Shown piece after piece: positions 9,395 to 17,441 of a stretch of 48,459 nt of DNA. Both the position numbers and the translations under genes were made by a program. Source of the DNA: DATBDM01 sp036269915 (lineage in GTDB: Bacteria; Actinomycetota; Thermoleophilia; Solirubrobacterales; Solirubrobacteraceae); the NCBI GenBank assembly GCA_036269915.1, contig DATBDM010000112.1, forward strand, positions 1 through 48,459, written 5' to 3'. The notes below the pieces were generated by a model, which was given only the letters and a program-made list of their open reading frames with translations, ran no database searches and was not told the DNA's origin. Each line of letters starts with the position of its first letter. The first letter of the stretch is position 1.

Positions 9395-9459
9395 GCCCGT
9401 CTCCTCTCCTCGCGTCTGGCCTGCGGGATCCTACGCCGAGTTCTGGGCATAAGGGCTCC

Positions 9460-10209
9460 ATGGGAGAGCTGGCTGGCAGGGCCGCGCTCGTCACGGGCGC
9501 CGGCAGCGGCATCGGCCGCGCGATCACCGAGCGGCTGCAGGCCGAGGGCGCCGACGTCCTCGCCGTCGACCTGACCCCACCCGGCGACGGGCCGGGCACG
9601 CCGTTCGAGGCCGACCTCACGACGCGCGAGGGCAACGCGGACGCGGTCGCCACCGCGCTGGAGCGCTACGGGCGCCTCGACGTCGTCGTGCCCAACGCGG
9701 GCTTCCAGCACGTCGCGCCCGTCGCCGAGTTCCCCGAGGACCGCTGGGACGCGATGCTCGCGCTGCTGCTGACGAGCCCGTTCCTGCTCGCCAAGGCCGC
9801 CTGGCCGGCGTTGCGCGACTCCGGCGACGGCCGCTTCATCGCGATCGCCTCCGCGCACGCGCTCGCCGCCTCGCCCTACAAGTCCGCCTACGTGGCGGCC
9901 AAGCACGGCGTGCTCGGGCTCGTCCGCACGCTCGCGCTGGAGGGCGCCGAGGACGGGATTACCGCGACCGCGGTCTGCCCCGGCTACGTGCGCACGCCGT
10001 TGGTCGAGGCGCAGATCCCCGACCAGGCCGCGCAGCACGGCATCAGCGAGGAGGAGGCGCTCGAGCAGGTCATCCTCGCCCCCCACGCGGTCAAGCGGCT
10101 GATCGAGCCGGAGGAGGTCGCGGCGACCGTCGCCTTCCTGGCGGGACCGAACGGGCGCGCCTTCACCGGCGCGCCCGTGACGATGGACCTTGGCTGGACC
10201 GCGCGCTAG
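9460..10209 (+). CDS. bdhA: 3-Hydroxybutyrate dehydrogenase (SDR family)
   Basis: Short-chain dehydrogenase of 249 residues that oxidises D-3-hydroxybutyrate to acetoacetate with NAD. The cofactor motif TGAGSGIG is at residues 12-19. NAG lies in VPNAGFQH near 82. The catalytic Ser is in ASAHALAASPYKSAYVAAK, with YxxxK (YVAAK). The run around VCPGYVRTPLVEAQIPDQA and the later LAPHAVKRLIEPEEVA are highly characteristic of BdhA as opposed to other SDRs. The ATG at 9460 puts the Rossmann motif at the usual distance, and longer in-frame versions would run into the divergent ligase leader. It converges on acs with a 4-base stop overlap, inside an acetate/ketone-body block. Confidence 0.9.
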   Translation: MGELAGRAALVTGAGSGIGRAITERLQAEGADVLAVDLTPPGDGPGTPFEADLTTREGNADAVATALERYGRLDVVVPNAGFQHVAPVAEFPEDRWDAMLALLLTSPFLLAKAAWPALRDSGDGRFIAIASAHALAASPYKSAYVAAKHGVLGLVRTLALEGAEDGITATAVCPGYVRTPLVEAQIPDQAAQHGISEEEALEQVILAPHAVKRLIEPEEVAATVAFLAGPNGRAFTGAPVTMDLGWTAR

Positions 10210-12179
10210 CCCTCCTGCCCCTGGCGCTCCTTGATCTTGTCGTTGAGCTGCGACATGACGTCGGGGTCGCGCAGCGTGGTGACGTCGCCGAGCTCGCGAC
10301 CCTCGGCGATGTCGCGCAGCAGCCGCCGCATGATCTTGCCCGAGCGGGTCTTGGGCAGGTCGTCGGCCCAGATGATCCGCTTCGGGCGGGCGAGCTTGCC
10401 GATCCGCTGCGCGACGTGCTCGCGCAGGTCGCCGACGAGCTCGTCGCTGCCGTCCCCGCCGCCCGACAGCGTCACGAACGCCGCGATCGACTGCCCCGTG
10501 TCCTCGTCGGCCTGGCCGATCACGGCGGCCTCGGCGACGCGCTCGTGCGAGACCAGCGCAGACTCCACCTCCGCCGTCGAGAGCCGGTGGCCCGACACGT
10601 TGATGACGTCGTCGATGCGCCCGATGATCCAGAAGTAGCCGTCGTCGTCGCGGCGGGCCGCGTCGCCCACGGTGTAGACGTCCTCGCCGAACTTCGACCA
10701 GTACGTCTCGATGAAGCGGTCCTCCTCCTTGTAGAGGGTCCGCAGCATGGACGGCCAGGGACGCCGCAGCGTGAGGAAGCCCTGCTCGGTCCCGGTGTCC
10801 TCGCCCTCGTCGTCGACCACCGAGGCCTCGATGCCGGGCAGCGGCGTTCCCGCCGACCCGGGCTTGGGCGCCTGCATGCCGGGCAGCGTCGTGATCATGA
10901 TCGCGCCGGTCTCCGTCTGCCACCACGTGTCGACGACCGGGCAGCGCTCCCCGCCGATCACCTTCCAGTACCACAGCCAGGCCTTCGGGTTGATCGGCTC
11001 GCCGACCGAGCCGAGCAGCCGCAGCGAGGACAGGTCGTGGCGCTCGGGGTACTCGGCGCCCCACTTGATGCAGGCGCGGATCGCCGTCGGGGCGGTGTAG
11101 AAGAGCGTCACCTTGTAGCGCTCGACGATCTCCCACCAGATGTCCTTGTCGGGATAGTCCGGCGCGCCCTCGTACATCACCGACGTCGCGCCGTTGGCGA
11201 GCGGCCCGTAGACGATGTAGGAGTGCCCGGTGACCCAGCCGACGTCGGCCGAGCACCAGAAGACGTCCTCCTCGGGCTTGAGGTCGAACACGACGCGGTG
11301 GGTGTAGGCCACCTGCGTCAGGTAGCCGCCCGTGGTGTGCAGGATCCCCTTCGGCTTGGCCGTCGAGCCCGACGTGTAGAGGATGTACAAGGGGTGCTCG
11401 GCGTCCAGCGGCTCGGCCGGGCACTCGGGGTCGGCGGCCTCCATCGCCTCGTGGAACCAGACGTCGCGCTCGCCCATCGGCGCGTCGATGCCCGTCGACT
11501 TGACCACGAAGACCGTCTCGATCGAGTCGACGTCGCCCATGACGTCGTCGACCGCCTGCTTGATCGGCGCGGTCTTGCCCTTGCGCCGCGCGCCGTCGAC
11601 GGTGATCAGCGCCTTGGCCTCGGAGAACTCCATGCGCTCCTTGACCGACTGCGGCGAGAAGCCGCCGAAGACGACGTTGTGCGGAGCGCCGATGCGCGCG
11701 CACGCGAGCATCGCGACCGCGACCTCGGGGATCATCGGGAGGAAGATCCCGACGACGTCGCCGGGGCCGATCCCACGGTCCTTGAGCGCGTTCGCGAAGC
11801 GCTGGACGTCGCGGTGCAGGTCCGCGTAGGTGATGTCGCGCTCCTCGCCCTCCTCGCCGCGCCAGTGGAACGCCACGCGGTCGCCGTTGCCGGCTTCCAC
11901 GTGGCGGTCCACGCAGTTGTAGGAGACGTTGAGCTTCCCGCCCACGAACCACTTGGCGAACGGCGGCTCCGACCAGTCGAGCACCTCGTCCCAGCGCTGG
12001 TTCCAGTGCAGGGCGTCGGCCTGCTCGGACCAGAACCCCTCCGGGTCCTGGTCCGCGCGCTCGAAGATGCCCGGATCCGTGACGACGGCCTGCTCGGCGA
12101 ACTCGTCCGGCGGCTCGAACCGCTCCTGGTCCAGCAAGGCTCCGAGCTGCTGCTCGAGTGTCTGCCCTTCCGTCGCCAT
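10206..12179 (-). CDS. acs: Acetyl-CoA synthetase
   Basis: AMP-forming acetate-CoA ligase of 657 residues, the standard length for Acs. It shows the N-terminal ACS domain (FWSEQADALHWNQRWDEVLDWSEPPFAKWFVGG, given here as two linked stretches at about residues 48-80). The P-loop YTSGSTAKPKGILHT is near 268, with DTWWQTETG near 415 and the acetylatable lysine motif PKTRSGKIMRRLLRDIAEG near 612. That Lys is a known target of reversible acetylation by GNAT enzymes in other bacteria. The acetate transporter gene lies directly upstream on the same strand (34-base gap), which supports an acetate-assimilation operon. The predicted ATG has a GAGAGGAG-like ribosome-binding site at about 12182-12192. 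Confidence 0.97.
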   Translation of the reverse strand: MATEGQTLEQQLGALLDQERFEPPDEFAEQAVVTDPGIFERADQDPEGFWSEQADALHWNQRWDEVLDWSEPPFAKWFVGGKLNVSYNCVDRHVEAGNGDRVAFHWRGEEGEERDITYADLHRDVQRFANALKDRGIGPGDVVGIFLPMIPEVAVAMLACARIGAPHNVVFGGFSPQSVKERMEFSEAKALITVDGARRKGKTAPIKQAVDDVMGDVDSIETVFVVKSTGIDAPMGERDVWFHEAMEAADPECPAEPLDAEHPLYILYTSGSTAKPKGILHTTGGYLTQVAYTHRVVFDLKPEEDVFWCSADVGWVTGHSYIVYGPLANGATSVMYEGAPDYPDKDIWWEIVERYKVTLFYTAPTAIRACIKWGAEYPERHDLSSLRLLGSVGEPINPKAWLWYWKVIGGERCPVVDTWWQTETGAIMITTLPGMQAPKPGSAGTPLPGIEASVVDDEGEDTGTEQGFLTLRRPWPSMLRTLYKEEDRFIETYWSKFGEDVYTVGDAARRDDDGYFWIIGRIDDVINVSGHRLSTAEVESALVSHERVAEAAVIGQADEDTGQSIAAFVTLSGGGDGSDELVGDLREHVAQRIGKLARPKRIIWADDLPKTRSGKIMRRLLRDIAEGRELGDVTTLRDPDVMSQLNDKIKERQGQEG

Positions 12180-12213
12180 GCGAGCTCCTCTCCCGTACGT
12201 CGTCTCCTGGTGC

Positions 12214-12855
12214 TCAGCGCGCCAGCGGGCGCGTCGGCAGCACCGTCCGCCCGAACGTCGCGTTGGTCACCTCGGCGAACGAGGCGTACCACGCGGCGAG
12301 CGCGGTCGCGAGCCCGATCCATCCTCCCAGCTTCACGATGCTCTCGTTGCCACCCGAGTTGCCGATCCCGAGCACGATGAACGTCACGGCGAGCAGCAGG
12401 AACACGACGGCGACCGCGGCCGAGGTCCGCAGCGACGCGACGAACATGTAGGCGGTGAAGATGCCCCAGGCGATCAGGTAGAGCCCGACGGCATGGCCCG
12501 CGTCGGCCTTCGGAATGTCCTTCTCGAAGAACTGCACGAAGGCCCAGAACGACAGCCAGAAGGCGCCGTAGGAGGTGAACGCCGTGGCGCCGAAGGTGTT
12601 GCCGGTGCGGAACTCCCACATCCCGGCGAGCAGTTGCGCGAGCCCGCCGTAGGCCAGTGCGAGGCCGAACACCACCGGTTCCGCGCTCGCGCTCACGAGC
12701 CCGGCGTTGAACATGCTCAGCACGAAGGTGGTGAGCGCGAATGCGGCCAACCCGAGTGGCGCGGGGTTGGCGGTGACGGGTGCGGCCGGGGGCGCGGGGG
12801 CCGCCTCGCGGCGCGTGATGTCGCCCCGGTCCCCGCGGACAGTCGCTGCTTCCAT
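12214..12855 (-). CDS. satP: GPR1/FUN34/YaaH-family acetate transporter
   Basis: Six-helix membrane protein of 213 residues of the acetate/succinate channel family. The family signature NPAPLGLAAFALTTFVLSM is near residue 30, matching the NPxPLGL motif, followed by YGGLAQLLAGMWEFRTGNTFGA and SYGAFWLSF. A Pro/Ala-rich cytoplasmic N-terminus of about 30 residues precedes the first helix. I chose the ATG at 12853-12855 because a GAGAGGGA ribosome-binding sequence sits 6-8 bases upstream; a longer version would begin at 12891. Together with acs immediately downstream it supplies acetate uptake and activation. AT-rich repeat elements in the upstream region (12896-12943) are candidate control sites. 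Confidence 0.9.
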   Translation of the reverse strand: MEAATVRGDRGDITRREAAPAPPAAPVTANPAPLGLAAFALTTFVLSMFNAGLVSASAEPVVFGLALAYGGLAQLLAGMWEFRTGNTFGATAFTSYGAFWLSFWAFVQFFEKDIPKADAGHAVGLYLIAWGIFTAYMFVASLRTSAAVAVVFLLLAVTFIVLGIGNSGGNESIVKLGGWIGLATALAAWYASFAEVTNATFGRTVLPTRPLAR

Positions 12856-12895
12856 GGCGTCCCTCTCTTCCCCCGCCCGCCCGTCGGGCACGCGG

Positions 12896-12914
12896 ATTCG
12901 TCCATGTGACGAAT
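12896..12914. promoter_or_regulatory. Inverted repeat upstream of satP-acs
   Basis: ATTCGTC and GACGAAT form perfect 7-base arms around a 5-base spacer, about 41 bases upstream of the satP start codon. It stands out in an otherwise GC-dominated region and is well placed to be an operator or activator site. The binding protein is unknown. Confidence 0.4.
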
Positions 12915-12927
12915 GCCCGCATTAGCA

Positions 12928-12943
12928 CCTTAAGGATTAAGGA
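12928..12943. repeat. AT-rich CCTTAAGG plus tandem TTAAGGA repeat
   Basis: The 8-base palindrome CCTTAAGG at 12928-12935 merges into two head-to-tail copies of TTAAGGA (12930-12943), about 75-90 bases upstream of satP. Short direct repeats at this distance are typical of activator binding, and the AT content is far above background. It may belong to the satP-acs promoter region; the role is inference. Confidence 0.35.
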
Positions 12944-12974
12944 GCGATGGGAAAGTGTCGGTTCGCTGACGCTT

Positions 12975-13883
12975 TCAGGAGCGGCGCTTGCGCTTGCGCC
13001 GCGCGCTGCCCGCCATCGACGGACGCTCGTCGGCCGGCCCCTCGACCGCCGGCGCCGGCGGGGCGGGGCGGCCGCGGCCGCGCCTTCGCTCGACGGCGGG
13101 CGCCTTGGGCCACGGCTCGGCGCTGCCGGTCCGCCACGCCGGCGGGACACCCGCGCCGGGCCAGATGCCGAAGAGCATGAAGGCGACGGCGACCAGCCAG
13201 AACGCCTGCAGCGTCGAGAGCGGGACCAGCGGGATGATGATGAAGACGCCGACGAAGATCCCGACCACGCCCATGAAGCGGGTGAGCAGCCCGGCGCGCA
13301 GCGCGTTCAGGCAGATCAGCACGAAGGCGGCGGCGAGCGCGAACTGCCCGACGAGCCCGATGAACGACGACGCGACGAGCACCGAGGAGCCGGTCACGTC
13401 GGCCGCGGCGTCGACCGTGCGCGGGCCGTCGAGGTACGTCGACACGCCGGACGCGCTCGCGAACGTGCCCATCAGCGACGCCACGGCCTGCAGGACGGCG
13501 CCGACGAGCGGCAGCCAGGTCGCGGCGCGCGGCAGCTCCCGCCGGCGGGCGCGCACCGCGGCCGCCAGGAAGCTGAGCACCCAGCCGATCGCGATCAGGC
13601 CGATCGCGCGCACGACCGACGCGGCGATGACCTCGCCAGCATGGTCGTTGTAGAAGACGTAGAAGGCGTCGCGCACGCTGCGCGTGTCGCCGACCGGCCC
13701 CGGGCGCTCCGCGCTCTGCAGCGCCTCGAGCAGGCCGGAGCGCGGCGCCCCGGCGAAGATCTGGTTGCTCCACAGGTCGGCACCGAAGGTGAGGACCGCG
13801 CCGAGGATCGCCGCGATCGCGGCGCGCGGGCGTTGGCGTGCCTCCCAGGCGAGTTGCTCTTCGGTGGAGTCGGCGACGGCCAC
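12975..13883 (-). CDS. Uncharacterised multi-pass membrane protein (DUF4386-like)
   Basis: The 302-residue product has about six to seven hydrophobic helices spread over residues 20-235. One helix pair contains GLIAIGWVLSFLAAAV and the last contains LQAFWLVAVAFMLFGIWPG. A Pro-rich and very basic cytoplasmic tail follows (residues about 245-302), ending RRKRKRRS. The layout resembles DUF4386-type membrane proteins, but I see no diagnostic motif and assign no function. The start is GTG at 13881-13883, the first good initiation codon ahead of VADSTEEQLAWEARQ; no strong ribosome-binding site is seen. The gene precedes satP-acs on the same strand, but the 119-base gap with its own repeats suggests separate transcription. 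Confidence 0.75.
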   Translation of the reverse strand: MAVADSTEEQLAWEARQRPRAAIAAILGAVLTFGADLWSNQIFAGAPRSGLLEALQSAERPGPVGDTRSVRDAFYVFYNDHAGEVIAASVVRAIGLIAIGWVLSFLAAAVRARRRELPRAATWLPLVGAVLQAVASLMGTFASASGVSTYLDGPRTVDAAADVTGSSVLVASSFIGLVGQFALAAAFVLICLNALRAGLLTRFMGVVGIFVGVFIIIPLVPLSTLQAFWLVAVAFMLFGIWPGAGVPPAWRTGSAEPWPKAPAVERRRGRGRPAPPAPAVEGPADERPSMAGSARRKRKRRS

Positions 13884-13906
13884 GGGCCGCAATCCTAGAT
13901 GAGCGG

Positions 13907-14128
13907 CTACTGCCGGCGCTGGCGCTCGGTGATGCGCGACCCGACGCGCGCGCGCCGCTCGCCGGGGTCGAGCCGCCGGGGCGGCTCGGGGTCGATGTCG
14001 TTGCGCCCGGCCACGCGCGACACGCGCTCGCCGGCGTAGAGCACGACGTCGAACACCGGCGCGAGCACGCCGATCAGGGACTCCACGCGGCGCCGCCGCG
14101 CGAGCTGGGTAGGAGTGCGCTGCGCCAT
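13907..14128 (-). CDS. Small basic protein of unknown function
   Basis: A 73-residue, Arg-rich protein. It begins MAQRTPTQLARRRRVESLIG, followed by an amphipathic to hydrophobic helix (about residues 16-38, VLAPVFDVVLYAGERVSRV), then a charged, Pro/Arg-rich tail. It could associate with the membrane or bind nucleic acid, but there is no recognisable domain. It sits 23 bases upstream of the membrane-protein gene on the same strand, so the two may be co-transcribed. It diverges from the CBS gene with only 26 bases between start codons. The clear ATG and non-random hydrophobic pattern favour a real gene, but it could be spurious. Confidence 0.55.
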   Translation of the reverse strand: MAQRTPTQLARRRRVESLIGVLAPVFDVVLYAGERVSRVAGRNDIDPEPPRRLDPGERRARVGSRITERQRRQ

Positions 14129-14154
14129 CAGAGCGCGATTGTAGACTCGCCCGC

Positions 14155-14601
14155 GTGCTGATCCGCGAGGTCATGACCGAGTCGGTGGTCACCGCCGCTC
14201 CCGAGCGCACGGTGCGCGAGATCGCCGAGCTGATGCGCGAGCGCAACGTCGGCTCGGTGGTGCTGGTCGACGGCTCCCGCCCGGTCGGGTTCGTCACCGA
14301 CCGCGACCTCGCGCTGTCGGTGATCGCCGACGGGCGCGACTTCGCCGACCACGTCGCCGACCATGCCTCCTCGCCGGTCATCGTCGCCCACCCCGGCATG
14401 GAGGTCGCCGAGGGCGCCGAGCTGATGGTCCGCCACGGGATCCGCCGGCTGGTCGTCGTCGACGGGGAGCGGCTGTCGGGCATCGTCACGCTCGACGACC
14501 TCGCCTCGCGCACCGGCGACGCCGGCCTCGCCGCCACCCTGTCCGCGCGGGTCACGCGCGCGGTGATGCCGGACTTCTTCTTCCACGAACGCGGGGACTA
14601 G
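14155..14601 (+). CDS. CBS-domain protein
   Basis: A 148-residue cytosolic protein made of two CBS motifs. The first runs over residues 1-60 (IREVMTESVVTAAPERTVRE, then SVVLVDGSRPVGFVTDRDL). The second runs over about 68-125 (SPVIVAHPGMEVAEGAELM, then RRLVVVDGERLSGIVTLDDL). CBS pairs bind adenosyl nucleotides such as AMP, ATP or SAM and sense energy state; stand-alone versions often act as regulatory partners. No effector domain is attached. The GTG start gives MLIREVM, the normal beginning of this family. It converges on the permease gene with a 4-base overlap of stop codons. Confidence 0.9.
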   Translation: MLIREVMTESVVTAAPERTVREIAELMRERNVGSVVLVDGSRPVGFVTDRDLALSVIADGRDFADHVADHASSPVIVAHPGMEVAEGAELMVRHGIRRLVVVDGERLSGIVTLDDLASRTGDAGLAATLSARVTRAVMPDFFFHERGD

Positions 14602-16001
14602 GCCTCCTCGAGCGCGGCCACCGACGGGCGGCGCCCGGCGATCTGCAGGCCGATGAGGGCGACGATCCCGACCCCGAGCCAGACGAGGCCGACGGTCTTG
14701 GCCGCCACGTCGGCCTTGACCATCACGTAGCCGATGATGCCCGCGCCGATCAGCGGCGCGAGCACGTGGCGCCAGGGGTCCACCGGCACGCCCGCGCGGC
14801 GCATGCCGTAGTGGCGCAGCACCGAGAGGTGCAGCAGCAGGAAGGCGCTCAGCGCCCCGAAGTTGACGAGAGTCGAGAGCAGCGTGATGCCGTCGTCGCG
14901 CTCGGACATCCAGATACCGATGCCGAGCGAGACGGCCGCGACCAGCAGCGTCGCGTTGACCGGCACGTGGTGGCGCTCGTTCACGCGCGCGAGGAACGAG
15001 GGGAGCTGGCGGTCGCGCGCCATCGCGTACAGCAGCCGCGACGTCGCCGCCTGCGCGGCGAGCGCGTTGGCGATGCCCCAGGCGATCGCGGTCGCCACCG
15101 CGGTGGTGACGTTGAGCCAGTGCCCGCCCGCGACCCCGGCCGCGTCGTAGAACGCCGTGCCGGCCGGATCGCCCTTGCTGATCAGGACGCCGGGGTGCGG
15201 CACGAGCATCGCGGCGATCCAGGTCTGGACGATGAACAGCACGCCGGCGATCCCGAGCCCGACCAGCATCGCCCGGCCGATGCGCCGCGCGCTGTCGCGG
15301 TTCTCCTCGGCGAGCGTCGAGATCCCGTCGAAGCCGAGGAACGAGAGCACCGCCACCGAGACCGCCCCGAAGATCAGGCCCCACGAGAACGTGTCGGGGT
15401 TGTAGAAGGCGTGAAACGAGAAGCCCGAGCCCTCGCCGCCGACGATCGCCGCGAGCCCGATCCCACAGAACAGCGCGAGCACGACGAGCTCGGCGATCAG
15501 CATCGCGAAGTTGAAACGCGCGGTGAAGCGGATCCCGAGCGAGTTGACGAACGTGTTGACCACGACGAAGAACACCACCCACGCCCACACCGGCACCTCG
15601 GACACGAGCGAGTGCAGCGCCGCCGCGGCGACGACGTAGAGCAGCGCGGGGACGAGCACGTAGTCGAGCAGGATCTGCCAGCCGGCGATGAAGCCGACCG
15701 CCGGGTGGATGCCGCGGCCCGCGTAGGTGTAGACCGAGCCGGCCATCGGGAACGCGCGTGCCATCTCGGCGTAGGAGAGCGCCGTGAAGGCCATGCCGAC
15801 CATGCCCACCACGTACGCCAGCGCCACCATCCCGCCCGAGGCTTGGAAGACGCTGCCGAAGATCCCGAACGGCGCGATCGGGACCATGAAGATCAGCCCG
15901 TAGACGAGCAGGTCGCGGAACGACAGCGTGCGGTCGAGCTCCTGGCGGTAGCCGAACCGCTCGATCGACTCGTCGTGCACCGGCTCCGTGCGTGCCCCCA
16001 T
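14598..16001 (-). CDS. APC-family amino-acid permease
   Basis: A 467-residue integral membrane transporter with about twelve helices. A charged N-terminus (about residues 1-25, ending RQELDRTLSFRDLLVYGL) leads into helix 1 with the APC-type unwound segment MVPIAPFGIFGSVF. The conserved APC stretch YAEMARAFPMAGSVYTYAGR follows. FLGFDGISTLAEENRDSARR, the cytoplasmic loop after helix 6, is typical of amino-acid/polyamine/organocation permeases. Substrate cannot be read from the sequence. The ATG at 15999-16001 follows a GGAGGGACGGGAG ribosome-binding region. It diverges from the flippase-like gene across a 157-base region that holds a 12-base palindrome. Confidence 0.9.
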   Translation of the reverse strand: MGARTEPVHDESIERFGYRQELDRTLSFRDLLVYGLIFMVPIAPFGIFGSVFQASGGMVALAYVVGMVGMAFTALSYAEMARAFPMAGSVYTYAGRGIHPAVGFIAGWQILLDYVLVPALLYVVAAAALHSLVSEVPVWAWVVFFVVVNTFVNSLGIRFTARFNFAMLIAELVVLALFCGIGLAAIVGGEGSGFSFHAFYNPDTFSWGLIFGAVSVAVLSFLGFDGISTLAEENRDSARRIGRAMLVGLGIAGVLFIVQTWIAAMLVPHPGVLISKGDPAGTAFYDAAGVAGGHWLNVTTAVATAIAWGIANALAAQAATSRLLYAMARDRQLPSFLARVNERHHVPVNATLLVAAVSLGIGIWMSERDDGITLLSTLVNFGALSAFLLLHLSVLRHYGMRRAGVPVDPWRHVLAPLIGAGIIGYVMVKADVAAKTVGLVWLGVGIVALIGLQIAGRRPSVAALEEA

Positions 16002-16109
16002 CTCCCGTCCCTCCCTCGCAGGACTCCCGGAAAGCAGCGCGAATCTACCGCCCCAGCGCCGCCCGCGGCGTCGCATGCCGTCGCAGTGCGGGCAGCCGCA
16101 CCCGTGACT

Positions 16110-16121
16110 GGGGGTACCCCC
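16110..16121. repeat. Perfect 12-base palindrome in a divergent promoter region
   Basis: GGGGGTACCCCC lies between the permease start (16001, minus strand) and the flippase-like gene (16159, plus strand), 37 bases before the latter. It may be an operator or part of a leader structure; no T-tract follows, so it is not a typical terminator. Nothing else is recognisable in the 157-base gap. Confidence 0.35.
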
Positions 16122-16158
16122 GGTGCGGTGGGACGTGCGACGCGAAAGGCTCTCGTCC

Positions 16159-17307
16159 ATGGCCGTTCGCACCGCCGAGTCCCCAGTTGTCGACGCCACT
16201 CCGCTCGGCGCGATCTCGGTGCGCCGTGCCCTGGTCATGGTCGCCGGCGCCGCGCTGCTCGTCGGCTCGCTCGTGCTGATCGCCCCCGCGATCGCGGACC
16301 TCCCGGACGCCTGGCACCGGCTCGAGCACGGCGACGGCCGCTGGCTGCTGCTCGCGCTCGTGCTCGAGGGGCTCTCCTTCCTCGGCCACGCGATCCTCTT
16401 CCGCGCCGTCGGGCTCGACGATCGCGGCCGCATCGGCATGCGCGCCAGCGTCGAGATCACGCTCGCCGGCCACGCCGCGACGCGGCTGCTGGCCAGCGCC
16501 GGCGCCGGCGGCGTCGCGCTGACCGCGTGGGCCATGCGCCGTTCGGGCATGGAGCGCGCCACGGTCGCCGCACGCATGACGACCTTCCTGGTGCTGCTCT
16601 ACAGCGTCTACATGGCCGCGCTGATCCTCGGCGGCGCCGGCCTCGCCATCGGGCTGCTCCCTGGCGGCGGGTCCTTCGCCATCACCGTCGTCCCGGCGAT
16701 CTTCGGCGCCGCGGTCATCGCGATCGTGCTCTGCGCCCAGCGCATCCGTCCCGGCGAGGGCCGCGGGCGCCGCATCCTCGCCCCGCTCGGCGCCGGCGTG
16801 CGCGACGCGCGCCAGATGGTGCGCTCCGGGAACGGCGGGCTGGCCGGCGCGATCATGTGGTGGGGCTTCGACATCGCCGTGCTGTGGGCGTGCTTCGAGG
16901 CCTTCGGCGCGTCGCCCGCGATCGCGGTGCTCGTCGTCGCCTACTTCGTCGGCACGCTCGCCAACACGCTGCCGCTGCCCGGCGGGATCGGCGGCGTCGA
17001 GGGCGGCATGGTCGGCGCGCTCGCCGCCTTCGGCGTCGATCCGGGCCTCGCCCTGATCGCCGTGCTCGCCTACCGCGGCTTCGCCTTCTGGCTGCCGATC
17101 ATCCCGGGCGTGATCGCCTACCTCACGCTGCGCCGCACGGTCTCAGGCTGGGAGGCCGAGGATGAGCTAGCCTCACTGGAATGGAAGGCTTCGGCTTCTT
17201 CAACGACCCTGATTTCCAGAAGCGGCTGCAGGACATGGCCGAGCAGATGCAGAGTCAGCAGTCGCTCGCCTGGGCTGACAATGCCATCAAGCTCGCCGTC
17301 GACATGA
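16159..17307 (+). CDS. UPF0104/LPG-synthase-type membrane flippase-like protein
   Basis: Integral membrane protein of 382 residues related to the transmembrane part of lysylphosphatidylglycerol synthase (PF03706). Seven to eight helices are visible, and the family signature LPLPGGIGGVEGGMVGAL is near residue 275. Members move lipids or glycolipids across membranes. The ATG at 16159 has an AAAGG ribosome-binding site. Oddity: after LRRTVSGWEAEDELASLEW the last 45 or so residues turn into Ser/Thr/Arg-rich low complexity and overlap the next gene by 127 bases. A TAG in another frame occurs at about 17168, so a frameshift or an unusual overlap is possible. The natural end may therefore be near 17170. 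Confidence 0.8.
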   Translation: MAVRTAESPVVDATPLGAISVRRALVMVAGAALLVGSLVLIAPAIADLPDAWHRLEHGDGRWLLLALVLEGLSFLGHAILFRAVGLDDRGRIGMRASVEITLAGHAATRLLASAGAGGVALTAWAMRRSGMERATVAARMTTFLVLLYSVYMAALILGGAGLAIGLLPGGGSFAITVVPAIFGAAVIAIVLCAQRIRPGEGRGRRILAPLGAGVRDARQMVRSGNGGLAGAIMWWGFDIAVLWACFEAFGASPAIAVLVVAYFVGTLANTLPLPGGIGGVEGGMVGALAAFGVDPGLALIAVLAYRGFAFWLPIIPGVIAYLTLRRTVSGWEAEDELASLEWKASASSTTLISRSGCRTWPSRCRVSSRSPGLTMPSSSPST

Positions 17308-17441
17308 CGGTCGCCGCGATCAATCGCATGAACCTCCAGGGCACCCCTGAGCAGCAGGCGCAGCAGGTGCGTGCCGTGATGGCCACGATCTTCCCCGAGG
17401 CCGTCACGCTCGTGCGCGAGGCCCGCCAGGGCCTCAGCTAG
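17181..17441 (+). CDS. Small helical protein of unknown function
   Basis: An 86-residue soluble, largely helical protein rich in Gln and Met (DPDFQKRLQDMAEQMQSQQS, then TPEQQAQQVRAVMATIFPE). No known domain is recognised. Its residue composition looks like a real protein, unlike the overlapping C-terminal tail of the upstream gene. No convincing ribosome-binding site precedes the ATG, so expression may depend on coupling to the flippase-like gene. It ends with a 4-base overlap of stops with the convergent second flippase-like gene. Its position between two UPF0104-type genes suggests, weakly, a membrane-associated role. Confidence 0.65.
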   Translation: MEGFGFFNDPDFQKRLQDMAEQMQSQQSLAWADNAIKLAVDMTVAAINRMNLQGTPEQQAQQVRAVMATIFPEAVTLVREARQGLS

